Below are positions 46,102-55,764 of a stretch of 64,000 bases of DNA, piece by piece. This DNA is from Chondrocystis sp. NIES-4102. GTDB lineage: Bacteria; Cyanobacteriota; Cyanobacteriia; Cyanobacteriales; Xenococcaceae. Where the stretch lies: positions 2,356,001 to 2,420,000 of the forward strand of contig AP018281.1 of NCBI GenBank assembly GCA_002368355.1. Reading direction: 5' to 3'. The notes beneath the pieces were generated by a model, which had not been told where the DNA came from, ran no database searches, and worked only from the letters and a program-made list of their open reading frames with translations. The position numbers and the translations under genes are program-made. Every line of letters starts with the position of its first letter. Position 1 is the first letter of the stretch.

Positions 46102-47472
46102 ATGTGTGTCGGGCGAAATAATCCACTCGCAGCCGAAGCTTGGGAACTTTTAGAATCATCCATCATTAAATATAAAGGTAGCCCCATTGGTACAGAGGCA
46201 GCATCTGACAAGAGTTCACCCTCTTTAAACTACGATCAGTGTTTTGTTAGAGATTTTGTTCCCGCAGCCCTAGTTTTTCTCATGCGTGGCAGAAATGAAA
46301 TAGTTAGAAATTTTTTACAGGAAACTTTAACACTACAAATTACAGAAGGGGAGTTAGGTTTACTCCAACCAGGACGGGGATTGATGCCAGCTAGTTTTAA
46401 AGTTGTAGGCAAAGGAGAACAACAGTCTCTTAGGGCAGATTTCGGTGATCGTGCCATCGGTAGAGTGACTCCTGTAGATTCCTGTTTCTGGTGGTTATTT
46501 ATTCTGCGAGCCTATATTAAAGCTACGGGTGAGGGTGAATTTGCTCAGACTTTTGAAATGCAAAGGGGAATTCGGCTAATTATGGAACTCTGCCTTTGCG
46601 CCCGATTTGATATCTCTCCTACCCTTTTAGTCCCTGATGGGGCTTGTATGATTGATCGACGCATGGGAATTAGTGGGTATCCTTTAGAAATTCAGGCACT
46701 ATTTTACATCGCCCTTAAATGTGCTAAAGAGTTACTACTAGATAATACAGAAAATAACAAAATTATACAGGCAATAGATAATCGTCTTCCACTCCTGAAT
46801 ACTTATATTCAGAATAATTATTGGCTAGATCTAAAAAAACTAAATGACATTTATAGCTATCAATGCGAAGAATATGGAAAAAATGCCTCAAATCAATTTA
46901 ATATCTATTCAGAATCAATTCCCTATGCAGAATTGAGCGAATGGTTGCCTAAAAAGGGTGGGTATTTAGTTGGCAACGTGGGGACATCTCATTTAGACTG
47001 TCGTTTTTTTACATTGGGTAATTTACTGTCAATCTTATCTTCATTGGTAATGCCCAAACAAGGACGAATTATTATGCACACCATTGATAAAAAATGGGAT
47101 GACTTAGTAGGATCAATGCCAATGAAAATATGCTTTCCTGCACTGACGGGTAGAGATTGGCAAATACTGACAGGTTGCGATCCTAAAAATCGTCCTTGGT
47201 CTTATCATAATGGTGGTAATTGGCCAGTTTTGTTAGGCTTCTTTGTTGCAGCAGCAGTTAAGATGGGGCGTGTTGATTTAGTAAAAAAAGCTTTAAAAAT
47301 TGCTACTAAGCGTTTAAGTCAGGATAAGTGGGCAGAATATTATGATGGCAAAAATGGTCGTTTAATTGGGAAAGAGGCTAGAAAGAAGCAAAATTGGACA
47401 ATATCTAGTTTTTTATTAGCTCAAGAATTAATTGATCAACCTAAATATTTAGATTGGATTTGTTATGATTGA
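46102..47472 (+). CDS. GH100 neutral/alkaline invertase
   Basis: A 456-residue cytosolic sucrose hydrolase of family GH100, an (alpha/alpha)6 barrel. Typical segments are LNYDQCFVRDFVPAALVFLM, PVDSCFWWLFILRAY (acid residue in VDS), ISPTLLVPDGACMIDRRMGI (in parts), GYPLEIQALFY and RPWSYHNGGNWPVLLGFF. Length is normal for cyanobacterial InvA/InvB. No sucrose synthesis gene is adjacent. Confidence 0.93.
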   Translation: MCVGRNNPLAAEAWELLESSIIKYKGSPIGTEAASDKSSPSLNYDQCFVRDFVPAALVFLMRGRNEIVRNFLQETLTLQITEGELGLLQPGRGLMPASFKVVGKGEQQSLRADFGDRAIGRVTPVDSCFWWLFILRAYIKATGEGEFAQTFEMQRGIRLIMELCLCARFDISPTLLVPDGACMIDRRMGISGYPLEIQALFYIALKCAKELLLDNTENNKIIQAIDNRLPLLNTYIQNNYWLDLKKLNDIYSYQCEEYGKNASNQFNIYSESIPYAELSEWLPKKGGYLVGNVGTSHLDCRFFTLGNLLSILSSLVMPKQGRIIMHTIDKKWDDLVGSMPMKICFPALTGRDWQILTGCDPKNRPWSYHNGGNWPVLLGFFVAAAVKMGRVDLVKKALKIATKRLSQDKWAEYYDGKNGRLIGKEARKKQNWTISSFLLAQELIDQPKYLDWICYD

Positions 47473-47631
47473 CTATTTATTGTTGCTTCCCTTAACCTCG
47501 GTAACAAGATCAATAATTAGTTTCCATTTCTTTCTACCGTTAGTAGGGTGTAAAAGATAAATACCTACTTCTAAGATAAAGACATATATGGTTGGAAAAT
47601 TTAAACATAAAAATAATTAAGGTAAGCAATC

Positions 47632-48405
47632 ATGTCAGACTCAAGAAAAGAAAGAATTATTAGCGATCTCCAACAAGCAAAACAAACTGGAGAACTAAAA
47701 ACAGAAAAAATCCGCGCAATAGTGAAAAATGCGATCGCTCAAACAATTTCGGAATATAAAGAGGGTCGTAGTGAAATTGTTAACTTAGTACAAGATGCGA
47801 TCGCTGCTGTTACTGAAACTTTTCAAGAAAAAAGCGGTGAAGTAAAAGAAGAAGTGACTGCTTCTATTCAAGGTGCAATTGACGGTATTAGCGAGGCTAG
47901 AAGACAAAAAATTGCCGAAACTCAATCTGAAATTACTACCCTAGAAGCTAAAGTTGTTGAACAAGAGCAAGAATTGCAAGAGGATATTGATAATGCTTTG
48001 GCAAATGTTAAAACCCAAAGTGAGACTCAACCTGATAAAACTAAACAAGCGATCGTTGAAGCTGTAACTACTATTACTAACAGTGAAGAGTTTGCACTCC
48101 TGCAAAAACATTACGCTCGTCTTAAAGCTCAAACAGCCGTCCTACAAGCTAATTTAGCTAACCGTTATGGCGCACAATATGAAGAAGTTAATAAGTATTT
48201 AGAGGAAGCCAAAGTTTGGTACGAAAAGGCGAAAGAAGATCCCGACAATTTCTCTGAACCTATTAAGCGTAAAAGAGCAGAATTTGAAACCAAATTAGGA
48301 GCAACTGGGGGTGCAGTCGCCCGCAAAGAAAAGCAAGTTAAACAGTTATTGAAAGAGCTTTGGCATGAAGTTAGAGAGATTTTTCAAGATAAAACTCCTA
48401 AGTAA
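47632..48405 (+). CDS. Long helical, charged protein of unknown function
   Basis: A 257-residue soluble protein that is almost entirely predicted helix, rich in Glu, Lys, Gln and Ala, with heptad-like patterns (ISEARRQKIAETQSEITTLE, EAKVVEQEQELQEDIDNAL). No signal or membrane segment is seen. It resembles coiled-coil or stress-type amphipathic proteins. It begins 160 bp after the invertase gene; I infer no functional link. Confidence 0.7.
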   Translation: MSDSRKERIISDLQQAKQTGELKTEKIRAIVKNAIAQTISEYKEGRSEIVNLVQDAIAAVTETFQEKSGEVKEEVTASIQGAIDGISEARRQKIAETQSEITTLEAKVVEQEQELQEDIDNALANVKTQSETQPDKTKQAIVEAVTTITNSEEFALLQKHYARLKAQTAVLQANLANRYGAQYEEVNKYLEEAKVWYEKAKEDPDNFSEPIKRKRAEFETKLGATGGAVARKEKQVKQLLKELWHEVREIFQDKTPK

Positions 48406-48496
48406 TTACTGCCCTATTGTGGTTTAAAATTTGATACGTTTGGTAATGATTATTCATAGCTTTTAACTTTAGGGTTGGGGCTATGATTTTTTTTGG

Positions 48497-48530
48497 GTAG
48501 TAGGTAGTAGGTAGTACGTAGTAGGGGTTG
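48497..48530. repeat. Short tandem repeat (TAGTAGG)n
   Basis: Tandem copies of a TAGTAGG-like heptamer in the gap between the helical protein gene and the phosphatidyltransferase gene. Similar heptamer repeats are common in cyanobacterial intergenic DNA. The gap (48406-48631) has no gene. Confidence 0.7.
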
Positions 48531-48631
48531 AGTTAAGAGTCAATAATTATCGATGATCATTTAGCTTTTTAAAGCTGATGAATAAAGGGTAAAAGCTAAA
48601 AGCTAGTATGTATTAGTCAGAAAACCTAAAT

Positions 48632-49291
48632 TTAATCTAATTTCTGATGATTAATTAAATCTATCTTGGCTATCTCTTGAGCAGCACTTTGTAGTTGTAA
48701 AATATTAGTTGCTTGTTTTAATAGATAAACTGGTAAGCAAATAAATATACATAATTGCCAGATATCTAAATCAAAATTCCCCAAACTAAAATTATAGCCA
48801 ACTAAATAAAAATTAAGATATAGCAGGATATAAAACACCTCGTTACCCAAGATCAAAAGATCCATAAAAGTTTTATTGCCATAGTAAAGCTTTAATAGAC
48901 CATTATTTGACCATTGAGCAGAGTCTTTATGGCTAGTTTTACCCAGTATACCTGTAGCGTAAACCAGATAATAATGACTACTAACATCAAGAGCGATCGC
49001 GCCTATCAAAGCTAATAAATAATTTGGATATAATTGCGCCAAAATCAAGCATAAGCCAGCCGTAGCGCAACGATCCGCCACCATGTCTAAAGCAGCACCA
49101 AAATTACTACTTTGGTTATAAGCACGAGCAGCGCGACCATCAAATTCATCTAAAATAAAAGCGATCGCATATAAACTAATACATAATTGCCATAACCCAA
49201 GCGTATGACAAATAAAGCTACACAAATAAATGATCAATCTTAGATAACCAATAATATTTGGTACAAATAAAAAAACTTTATTGAAAGACAT
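48632..49291 (-). CDS. CDP-alcohol phosphatidyltransferase resembling eukaryotic phosphatidylinositol synthase
   Basis: A 219-residue membrane enzyme with about six helices. The catalytic CDP-alcohol motif is complete: D48, D51-G52, A55-R56, G65, D69 and D73. Sequence around it (VFLFVPNIIGYLRLI, SNFGAALDMVADRCATAGLCL, LDVSSHYYLVYA, TSHKD, LLKLYYGNKTFM, GNEVFYILLYL) follows the eukaryotic PI synthase (CDIPT/PIS1) more closely than the usual bacterial PgsA. It would join CDP-diacylglycerol to inositol or a similar alcohol. Activity is an inference. GC content is like its neighbours. Confidence 0.85.
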   Translation of the reverse strand: MSFNKVFLFVPNIIGYLRLIIYLCSFICHTLGLWQLCISLYAIAFILDEFDGRAARAYNQSSNFGAALDMVADRCATAGLCLILAQLYPNYLLALIGAIALDVSSHYYLVYATGILGKTSHKDSAQWSNNGLLKLYYGNKTFMDLLILGNEVFYILLYLNFYLVGYNFSLGNFDLDIWQLCIFICLPVYLLKQATNILQLQSAAQEIAKIDLINHQKLD

Positions 49292-49293
49292 AA

Positions 49294-49340
49294 TCAGAAG
49301 TCAGGAGTCAGGAGTCAGAAGTCAGGAGTCAGAAGTCAGA
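49294..49340. repeat. Heptanucleotide tandem repeat (CAGGAGT/CAGAAGT)
   Basis: Six or so copies of tcaggag/tcagaag in tandem just upstream of the PI-synthase-like start. It is the kind of short tandem repeat common in cyanobacteria. Its position could affect transcript leader length. Confidence 0.8.
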
Positions 49341-49388
49341 ATATTTATTATTTATTTCCTAATTTCTTATTACTTTCCCATAGCAATA

Positions 49389-50492
49389 CTAATCATCCAT
49401 CTGCCAAGGCTGAGTAATATTACCTTCATCCAATATTTTCTTAGGACGTAAAACAAACACTAATTGACCAACAATTGGTACATCAGGCAAATCTTCAAAC
49501 CAACGTAATTCTAATTTATCTTCAATTTCCACCACAAAATAACTGTTGACATCCCAATTCTTATTGCCTCGATCCAAAATAATTAATACTTCTTCAACTT
49601 TGCCTGCTAAAGACTTCGGTAAGCGATCGCTTGTACATAAATAGGCAATAGGATCAGCAGCTTTTAAAATTGCTTGCCATCCTGGAATTGGCACAAAAGT
49701 ACCACCACTAGTTTGAATACTGCCGAAAGGTTGCTCAACTTTTACAGAATTGACTGCTTCAATGGCTTGACTATTAAGGGGATATGAACCAGCTAAAGGA
49801 ACAATTCGAGGTAATTCCTCTTCAACTTCTAAACGGTATAAAGGTAAAAGAGGTTCATTGGCACTTTTAACTACACTAAAATCACTTAATAACTTTTCGA
49901 TCGCACTCCTTGCACTAGCTGAATGAGCAAATTTTAAACCTTGGGCAATTAAACGCGATCGCTGCTGTAGATCTTTTTGGCTTTTTGCCCTTTTCCAAGA
50001 CAAATAAGCTACCCAGTCGCCAGGATGACTAGTAAAGTCGGCGGGTAACTGAGACATTCGCGATACATCTTGAATAGTTTTCGCCACCAAATGCGCACCA
50101 TCCACATCCAACCGTTTATCACAAGCAAGCAAGGCTGCGTCTACCCGTTGTTTTTGATTTAATATTCGCAACTCATATAAAACATCGCTACGAGGACCTT
50201 TAAAATACTGTAATACCTCTGGTGGGACATTTGCCTCAACTAAATTATCAAAAACTTGCGCTGCGACAATTACTAAGTTTTGTTGACTATTTTGAAACCC
50301 TGTATCCTCAAAAATTTGCCCAGGACTATACCCTGCCTTTTGTAACTTTTGGCAAATCTCACCCCATTCTACCCAACTACCTTCTTTATGGAGTAGCGAT
50401 CGCATTAATTCCTGTGCTTGTGCTGTTGATATTTCAGTCTGACTATTTTGTGACATATTCTCCATAATTAATTGTGTTTCTTCAGAGAGCAT
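49389..50492 (-). CDS. raf1: RuBisCO accumulation factor Raf1
   Basis: A 367-residue chaperone that brings RbcL dimers to the L8 core. The N-terminal alpha domain (about 20-200) has SWVEWGEICQKLQKAGYSPGQIFEDTGF (in parts) and FKGPRSDVLYELRIL; the C-terminal beta domain (about 215-360) has PLYRLEVEEELPRIVPLAG and ELRWFEDLPDVP. ATG 50492 gives a slightly long N-terminus, with alternatives at Met10 or Met13. No RuBisCO gene is in the window. Confidence 0.93.
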   Translation of the reverse strand: MLSEETQLIMENMSQNSQTEISTAQAQELMRSLLHKEGSWVEWGEICQKLQKAGYSPGQIFEDTGFQNSQQNLVIVAAQVFDNLVEANVPPEVLQYFKGPRSDVLYELRILNQKQRVDAALLACDKRLDVDGAHLVAKTIQDVSRMSQLPADFTSHPGDWVAYLSWKRAKSQKDLQQRSRLIAQGLKFAHSASARSAIEKLLSDFSVVKSANEPLLPLYRLEVEEELPRIVPLAGSYPLNSQAIEAVNSVKVEQPFGSIQTSGGTFVPIPGWQAILKAADPIAYLCTSDRLPKSLAGKVEEVLIILDRGNKNWDVNSYFVVEIEDKLELRWFEDLPDVPIVGQLVFVLRPKKILDEGNITQPWQMDD

Positions 50493-51185
50493 TTTCTCGA
50501 CACAGCAGTATAGGTTTAAAATTCCATACCTTCTAACTGTTAGCGAAGATCAAACTTACTTATCTTACTTAATAATCAAAGGTCTACAAATCATTAATAA
50601 TAATTCTGTCATGGTTTAACCTCAAGCTAATAAATATTTGCCCAAAAAGTTTAAAAAACAAATTTCAATCTGGATTTTTTTTCTGTCTTTAGTAATAATA
50701 AATTTCGGGTGGTCTTTTTATACCCATATCAAATATCAAGAAGGTTATGTAATATTTTTTACCTTAATCTAATAAATACTTACGCAGACTTGATATTTAA
50801 ACTATTGTAAGCGTCGAAAAGTTAACCCGTGTAATTTTTCTGCAAATTGCTTACAATGCCATAGAAGCGAAAATAAAGAAAACTTTGTACTTTCTTTATA
50901 AATCTTCAGAAAAAAACCCTCATTTTCTGTCTAATCTTTACCAAAATTGTCATAATCGAGGCTAAAATCGGAAAATAATCGCGCGGTTCTAGTTGATAAC
51001 ACTCACTAAATAACTTGTCCTAAATGATTCATCAGGATACTGGCACATATTTAACCGCCAATTAGCAATCCTAATAATCTAGGGTTAAATTAAAGTGTAA
51101 ATAAATACCAACTAGGTTTCACTTAACTAAACTTAACTAAAAAAATATCATTAAATTTTCACTGAAGGAGCAAGAGGAAAACGGC
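50493..51185. other. Long divergent intergenic region upstream of sigA
   Basis: About 693 bp between raf1 (minus) and sigA (plus). It contains one possible short frame (50638-50772, listed separately) and otherwise AT-rich DNA. A long 5' leader for sigA is plausible. GGAG occurs in AAGGAGCAAG about 12-20 bp before the sigA ATG as its ribosome site. Confidence 0.5.
50638..50772 (+). CDS. Possible 44-residue membrane protein
   Basis: A TTG-started frame encoding a basic N-terminus (PKKFKKQ), one hydrophobic helix (ISIWIFFLSLVIINFGWSF) and a short tail (YTHIKYQEGYVIFF). The layout is that of a real small inner-membrane protein, but there is no clear ribosome site and no family is recognised. 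In AT-rich DNA such frames also arise by chance. Confidence 0.25.
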   Translation: MPKKFKKQISIWIFFLSLVIINFGWSFYTHIKYQEGYVIFFTLI

Positions 51186-52307
51186 ATGACCCAAGCTAAT
51201 CAAGTTCTAGCAACAATCGCCAATCCTGATAACGACTGGGAAATTCTTATCGACGAAGATCTAGACAAAGATCCAGATGATCTAGATCTTAAAAGTGACC
51301 TTAAAGGAGAGAAGAAAAAAGCTAGCGGAACTCGTCGTGCTGAACGAGGTAGAAAGAAACCTTATACAGAAGATTCTATTCGTATATATTTACAAGAAAT
51401 TGGTCGAATTCGACTGTTAAGAGCCGAAGAAGAAATTGAATTAGCTCGCCAAATTGCCGATTTATTGGAATTAGAAAGATTAAAAGATAGTCTAGAGGAT
51501 GGTTTAGGTAGAGAAGCTACTGAGGAAGAATGGGCAAGAGAAGTCGATATGGAATATCGCAAATTCCGTCGTCGCCTATTTATTGGTCGTAGAGCTAAAG
51601 ATAAAATGGTACAGTCGAACTTACGTTTGGTTGTTTCCATTGCCAAAAAGTATATGAACCGAGGGTTATCTTTTCAGGATTTAATTCAAGAAGGTTCATT
51701 AGGACTAATTAGGGCAGCAGAAAAATTCGACCACGAAAAAGGTTATAAATTCTCGACCTATGCAACTTGGTGGATTAGACAAGCAATAACTAGAGCGATC
51801 GCCGATCAATCTCGCACTATTCGTCTACCTGTCCATTTATACGAAACTATTTCTCGTATTAAGAAAACCACTAAACTACTTTCCCAAGAACAAGGACGCA
51901 AACCCACCGAGGAAGAAATTGCAACTCGCATGGAGATGACAATTGAGAAGTTAAGATTTATTGCTAAATCCGCTCAATTACCTATATCTTTAGAAACTCC
52001 CATAGGCAAAGAAGAAGATTCTCGTTTAGGTGATTTTATTGAAGCCGATGGGGAAACACCAGAAGATCAAGTGTCTAAAAGTTTACTTAGAGAGGACTTA
52101 GAAAGTGTATTAGATACCCTCAGCCCTCGTGAACGTGATGTTCTACGTCTACGTTATGGTTTAGATGATGGTCGCATGAAAACACTAGAGGAAATCGGAC
52201 AAATCTTTAATGTAACTCGCGAACGTATTCGTCAAATCGAAGCCAAAGCCTTACGTAAACTACGTCATCCCAATCGCAACAGCATACTTAAAGAGTACAT
52301 TCGTTAG
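51186..52307 (+). CDS. sigA: Group 1 (principal) RNA polymerase sigma factor SigA
   Basis: A 373-residue sigma-70 factor. Region 1.2 ([15 protein letters not shown]), region 2 ([37 protein letters not shown]), region 3 ([16 protein letters not shown]) and region 4 ([38 protein letters not shown]) are complete. The acidic-basic N-terminal extension and the ending ILKEYIR mark the housekeeping cyanobacterial sigma. Confidence 0.96.
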   Translation: MTQANQVLATIANPDNDWEILIDEDLDKDPDDLDLKSDLKGEKKKASGTRRAERGRKKPYTEDSIRIYLQEIGRIRLLRAEEEIELARQIADLLELERLKDSLEDGLGREATEEEWAREVDMEYRKFRRRLFIGRRAKDKMVQSNLRLVVSIAKKYMNRGLSFQDLIQEGSLGLIRAAEKFDHEKGYKFSTYATWWIRQAITRAIADQSRTIRLPVHLYETISRIKKTTKLLSQEQGRKPTEEEIATRMEMTIEKLRFIAKSAQLPISLETPIGKEEDSRLGDFIEADGETPEDQVSKSLLREDLESVLDTLSPRERDVLRLRYGLDDGRMKTLEEIGQIFNVTRERIRQIEAKALRKLRHPNRNSILKEYIR

Positions 52308-52321
52308 AGTTAATTAGTAAT

Positions 52322-52349
52322 CTACCCCTAGACAGACAAATAGGGGTAG
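52322..52349 (+). terminator. Perfect 9-bp inverted repeat after sigA
   Basis: CTACCCCTA (52322-52330) and TAGGGGTAG (52341-52349) form a perfect stem with a ten-base loop, 15 bp after the sigA stop. There is no U-run, so it may stabilise or define the mRNA 3' end and not act as a classic intrinsic terminator. Confidence 0.5.
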
Positions 52350-52526
52350 GTGCGTTCTGGATTAGCAAAATTATCTATAAGCGTGATTAATTTGAGTTGT
52401 TATACAAAACAGACAACTTAAATACTTTTTATACAATTACTCAAACACGATTTCAAATCTCAGCCTGTTATGGTGATTATTGTTAGCTTATCTGTTAACA
52501 AATAATTTAAGAATAGGTAAAATATA

Positions 52527-52928
52527 ATGGCTGATATCGTTGATACCGCAGTAAGTGCAGGCTCGTTTGAAACTTTAGTTGCTGCGGTTAAGGCTGCTGG
52601 CTTAGTAGATACTCTTAAAGGTGAAGGTCCATTTACCGTTTTTGCACCTACTGATGAAGCATTTTCCAAACTTCCAGAAGGAACGGTAGATAGTTTACTA
52701 AATGATATTCCACAACTAACCAAAATTTTGACTTATCATGTTGTTCCTGGCAAAGTCATGGCTGCTGATGTAACTACAATGAAGTCGGCAACAACAGTTG
52801 AAGGTTCAGAATTAACCATAGATGCAAGTAGTGGCGTAAAAATTAACGATGCTACAGTATCTCAAGCTGACGTAGAGGCTGATAATGGTGTTATTCACAT
52901 TATTGACACAGTATTAATACCTCAATAG
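52527..52928 (+). CDS. Fasciclin (FAS1)-domain protein
   Basis: A 133-residue single FAS1 domain. The H1 motif ([17 protein letters not shown]), the YH motif ([10 protein letters not shown]) and the H2 motif ([11 protein letters not shown]) are clear. There is no signal peptide at the ATG used, so it may be cytoplasmic or exported by an unknown path. FAS1 domains mediate adhesion or protein contacts; the role in cyanobacteria is unknown. Confidence 0.93.
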   Translation: MADIVDTAVSAGSFETLVAAVKAAGLVDTLKGEGPFTVFAPTDEAFSKLPEGTVDSLLNDIPQLTKILTYHVVPGKVMAADVTTMKSATTVEGSELTIDASSGVKINDATVSQADVEADNGVIHIIDTVLIPQ

Positions 52929-53184
52929 TTTGAGCATAATCTAACACATCATAGTGAATAGATAGAGTAAATGGAGTAATACTGCCAATAGTAATTACTT
53001 CATTTATTTTTTTGATGATTGTTAATGGCGATCGCGCTATACCTCAAGCAAACAATGGCGATGATGATAAATTACTTAAAATATAGCTATAGGAAAACGC
53101 TAACATCAAACAGTAGGGGTTGCAAATCATATTGACAACTGCCAAAACGTAAAAAAACTGGAATGAGGATGAGGATCTATTCCT

Positions 53185-53858
53185 ATGGCAAAAAGGTCGC
53201 TACAAGCATCGCTAGCAGGAGTTAAACAAGCAAAAAAAGCTTTCGATAATCTTGGTTGGACTCAAGACAACTTGGCAGCAGAAGTAAATTTAAAAACTCG
53301 TCAGCCAGTCTGGAGATTTTTTACTAATCGTCCCATTGAACGTTATACTTTTATCGAAATTTGTTCAGTCTTAGAACTAAACTGGCGAGAAATAGCCGAA
53401 AATCCGCCATCAGAGGGTATAGACTCAGAAGCAGGACAACTAATTAGTATAGAAGCCTTAGTTAAACAGGTGCGATCGCAACGCCGAGATAAGGTGCAAC
53501 AGCAGTGTGGCATATTACATTTATTAGATACAAATTATCCTGTAGCGATCGAGGATATTTATGTTGAAATCAATATTTCCCAAGAGATTACTAGTCGGCA
53601 GTGGATAGAAATTACTAATCTAGAATATCCCACCTGCAAAGAATTAAATCAAACCGCTTCAAAAACAATACCAGGCATTGAAGCAATTACAGATCAATCA
53701 AAACTAAGGATATTAGGACAACCAGGATCTGGTAAAACTACTTTTCTACAATATCTTGCCATTGAGTGTAATCGAGGTAACTTTGCATCTAACCTGATTC
53801 CTATTTTTATTAGTTTAAGAGATTTTGCTGACGAGTCTAAAAAAACAGGCGACTTTAG
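53185..53858 (+). pseudogene. NACHT NTPase gene, 5' part (interrupted by IS)
   Basis: Codons 1-224 plus two bases of a NACHT-type STAND ATPase. An N-terminal helix-turn-helix-like domain (NLGWTQDNLAAEVNLKTRQP, FIEICSVLELNWREIAE) occupies residues about 20-72. The NACHT P-loop is ILGQPGSGKTTFLQYLA (about 176-192). The insertion cuts after GDF at the first two bases of a serine codon. In the present DNA the frame runs on to a stop at 53907. Related bacterial NACHT proteins act in phage defence; the HTH-NACHT layout is common in cyanobacteria. Confidence 0.87.
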
Positions 53859-53921
53859 CCAAACCACGAGAAGCCCAGCATTCTGGCGCAGCCGAATGTC
53901 TGGATGAATCGTGGGCTGGGT

Positions 53922-54332
53922 CTAGCTTGGCGTATTTTGATTCTCGATATAATTTTTTAATACAGATATTGTAACTCCACCACAAGAAGCTATAAAGTAA
54001 GACTCATTCCAAAATACTTTTTTCCAATAAATTTTGTTTATTTCTTCTGGAAATTCTTGTCTCAATCTCCTGCTGGTAACTGATTTAATATTGCCTATGA
54101 ATTTGGGTAGTTCCATTTGTGGGTAGTACTGAAATAACAAATGTATATGATTGTCTTCTCCATTGAACTCAATCACTTTGCAATCCCATTTTTCACACAA
54201 TTCAGTTATCACGTCTCTCAATCTGCTAATCATTTCGCCAGTTAAAACCTTTTTTCTATACTTGGTTGTCAAAACTAAATGAGCTTTTAAATCAGATACA
54301 GACCTGGCACTAGAAACAAAATCATTCCTCAT
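53922..54332 (-). CDS. tnpA: IS200/IS605 TnpA Y1 transposase
   Basis: A 136-residue HUH single-strand transposase. The HUH motif is NHIHLLF (H62, H64), and the catalytic tyrosine is probably Y128 (VLKNYIENQ). It excises and inserts single-stranded element DNA using end hairpins. It is divergent from tnpB with 46 bp between starts. Length is typical. Confidence 0.94.
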   Translation of the reverse strand: MRNDFVSSARSVSDLKAHLVLTTKYRKKVLTGEMISRLRDVITELCEKWDCKVIEFNGEDNHIHLLFQYYPQMELPKFIGNIKSVTSRRLRQEFPEEINKIYWKKVFWNESYFIASCGGVTISVLKNYIENQNTPS

Positions 54333-54378
54333 TCTTCTTGTGCTACAATAACTGTATCTAATTATAACAACGCTGACT

Positions 54379-55764
54379 TTGATTTACAATTATCAGTACC
54401 GACTAAAGCCCACTACAGAACACAAGCTAGTACTCAATGACTGGCTTCGGATTTGTCAGTATTGGTATAATCGACAGCTTGGCGAGCGGTTTGACTGGTG
54501 GGAACAAAATCGTAGCTACATTGATAGATGTCTTTTGGTATGTCATTTGCCTGAACTCAAGGACAAACCTGAGTTTTACGGACAGAAAAAGCAGTTACCC
54601 GTAATCAAACAAGATTTGGTTATTGTAGGCTGGAGTGGTGAATTGCTAGATTTTAACTCTGTGCCATCTCAAACACTACAAGAGGTGTGCAAAAGAGTCA
54701 AACTAGCTTTTGAGCGGTTCATTGCTGGTGATTCAAAAGGAAAGCGTAGTGGAAAACCAAGATATAAAAACACTGCTCGTTTTAGGTCAATAGTGTTTGA
54801 CTCCTTCAAACTACATTCTTGTTCTGTTGGAGGCAAATGGCTTTATTTATCATTACCTAAAATTGGCATAATCAATGTGCGCCATCATCGTCCACTGCCT
54901 AATGGTGCAGTATTAAAGCAAGCACAGATAATCAAAAAAAGTGACGGATGGTATATTAATCTACGGCTTCAAGATGATTCTGTACCTGACTTCAAATCAA
55001 ATATTACTCCCAGTTGGAATAATTCCTTGGGGATGGATGCAGTACTGCATGAAGATGATTATCTGGCTACCAGCGAAGGTGTTAAATTGCCTAGCCTTAA
55101 GTCTTTTCGCTCCTCACGAGACAAGCTAGCCAAGGTATCAAAACGCAAATCTACCAAAAAGAAAGGTAGTAAATCAAGACGAAAACTAGCAAAACGGGAA
55201 GCAAAACTTCACTCCTCAATAGCTAGAGCTAGAAAAGATCACGCTTACAATACTGCCCACGCGCTACTGAAAACGGGCAAAAAAGTTTTCTTTCATGAAA
55301 AGCTCAATCTTGTTGGGTTGAGTCGAAGGAATAAAGCAAAAACTGATACTAATGGTAAATTTTTACCTAATGGGCAGTCGGCGAAATCAGGATTAAATAA
55401 GTCTTGGGCTGATGCTGCTTTTGGTCAGTTTTTCAACATACTGAAGTTCAAAGCTGAAAAAGCTGGGGCTTTGGTAATACCTGTAAATCCACAATACACC
55501 TCAATGTTGTTGCCGTACAAAGATGAGTTTGTCTTTACTGATTGCGGTATTCGGGAGTATTGGGATGAAGAATTAAACCTTTTGATTGATAGAGACGTTT
55601 CAGCCTCTATCAATGTCAAGAGAGTGGGGCTGGACTTGTTCCCCACTATAAAACGCTGTAAAGGGAATCCAGTAGTGATTGCATCTACTACTAATAGTAC
55701 CTTAAAGGAAGTTCTCTCTACCCTCCGAGGTTTGGAGAAGCCAGCGTTATACTCGAAGAGTTAA
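54379..55764 (+). CDS. tnpB: TnpB-family RNA-guided nuclease without the usual zinc finger
   Basis: A 461-residue TnpB with TTG start at 54379. It has a helical N-domain (IYNYQYRLKPTTEHK, YWYNRQLGERFDWW) and a split RuvC: D220 (SLGMDAVLHEDD), E307 (VFFHEKLNL) and D406 (DRDVSASINV). In most TnpB a four-cysteine zinc finger lies between the last two; here the stretch (YTSMLLPYKDEFVFTDCGIR) has one cysteine, so the finger is degenerate or replaced. Such nucleases cut the empty donor site and promote element retention. Confidence 0.88.
   Translation: MIYNYQYRLKPTTEHKLVLNDWLRICQYWYNRQLGERFDWWEQNRSYIDRCLLVCHLPELKDKPEFYGQKKQLPVIKQDLVIVGWSGELLDFNSVPSQTLQEVCKRVKLAFERFIAGDSKGKRSGKPRYKNTARFRSIVFDSFKLHSCSVGGKWLYLSLPKIGIINVRHHRPLPNGAVLKQAQIIKKSDGWYINLRLQDDSVPDFKSNITPSWNNSLGMDAVLHEDDYLATSEGVKLPSLKSFRSSRDKLAKVSKRKSTKKKGSKSRRKLAKREAKLHSSIARARKDHAYNTAHALLKTGKKVFFHEKLNLVGLSRRNKAKTDTNGKFLPNGQSAKSGLNKSWADAAFGQFFNILKFKAEKAGALVIPVNPQYTSMLLPYKDEFVFTDCGIREYWDEELNLLIDRDVSASINVKRVGLDLFPTIKRCKGNPVVIASTTNSTLKEVLSTLRGLEKPALYSKS

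Noticed and set aside
53185-53907. Stand-alone 240-residue ATPase
   Set aside because: Its last residues are encoded by the IS left end; Walker B and the rest of NACHT lie after the insertion.
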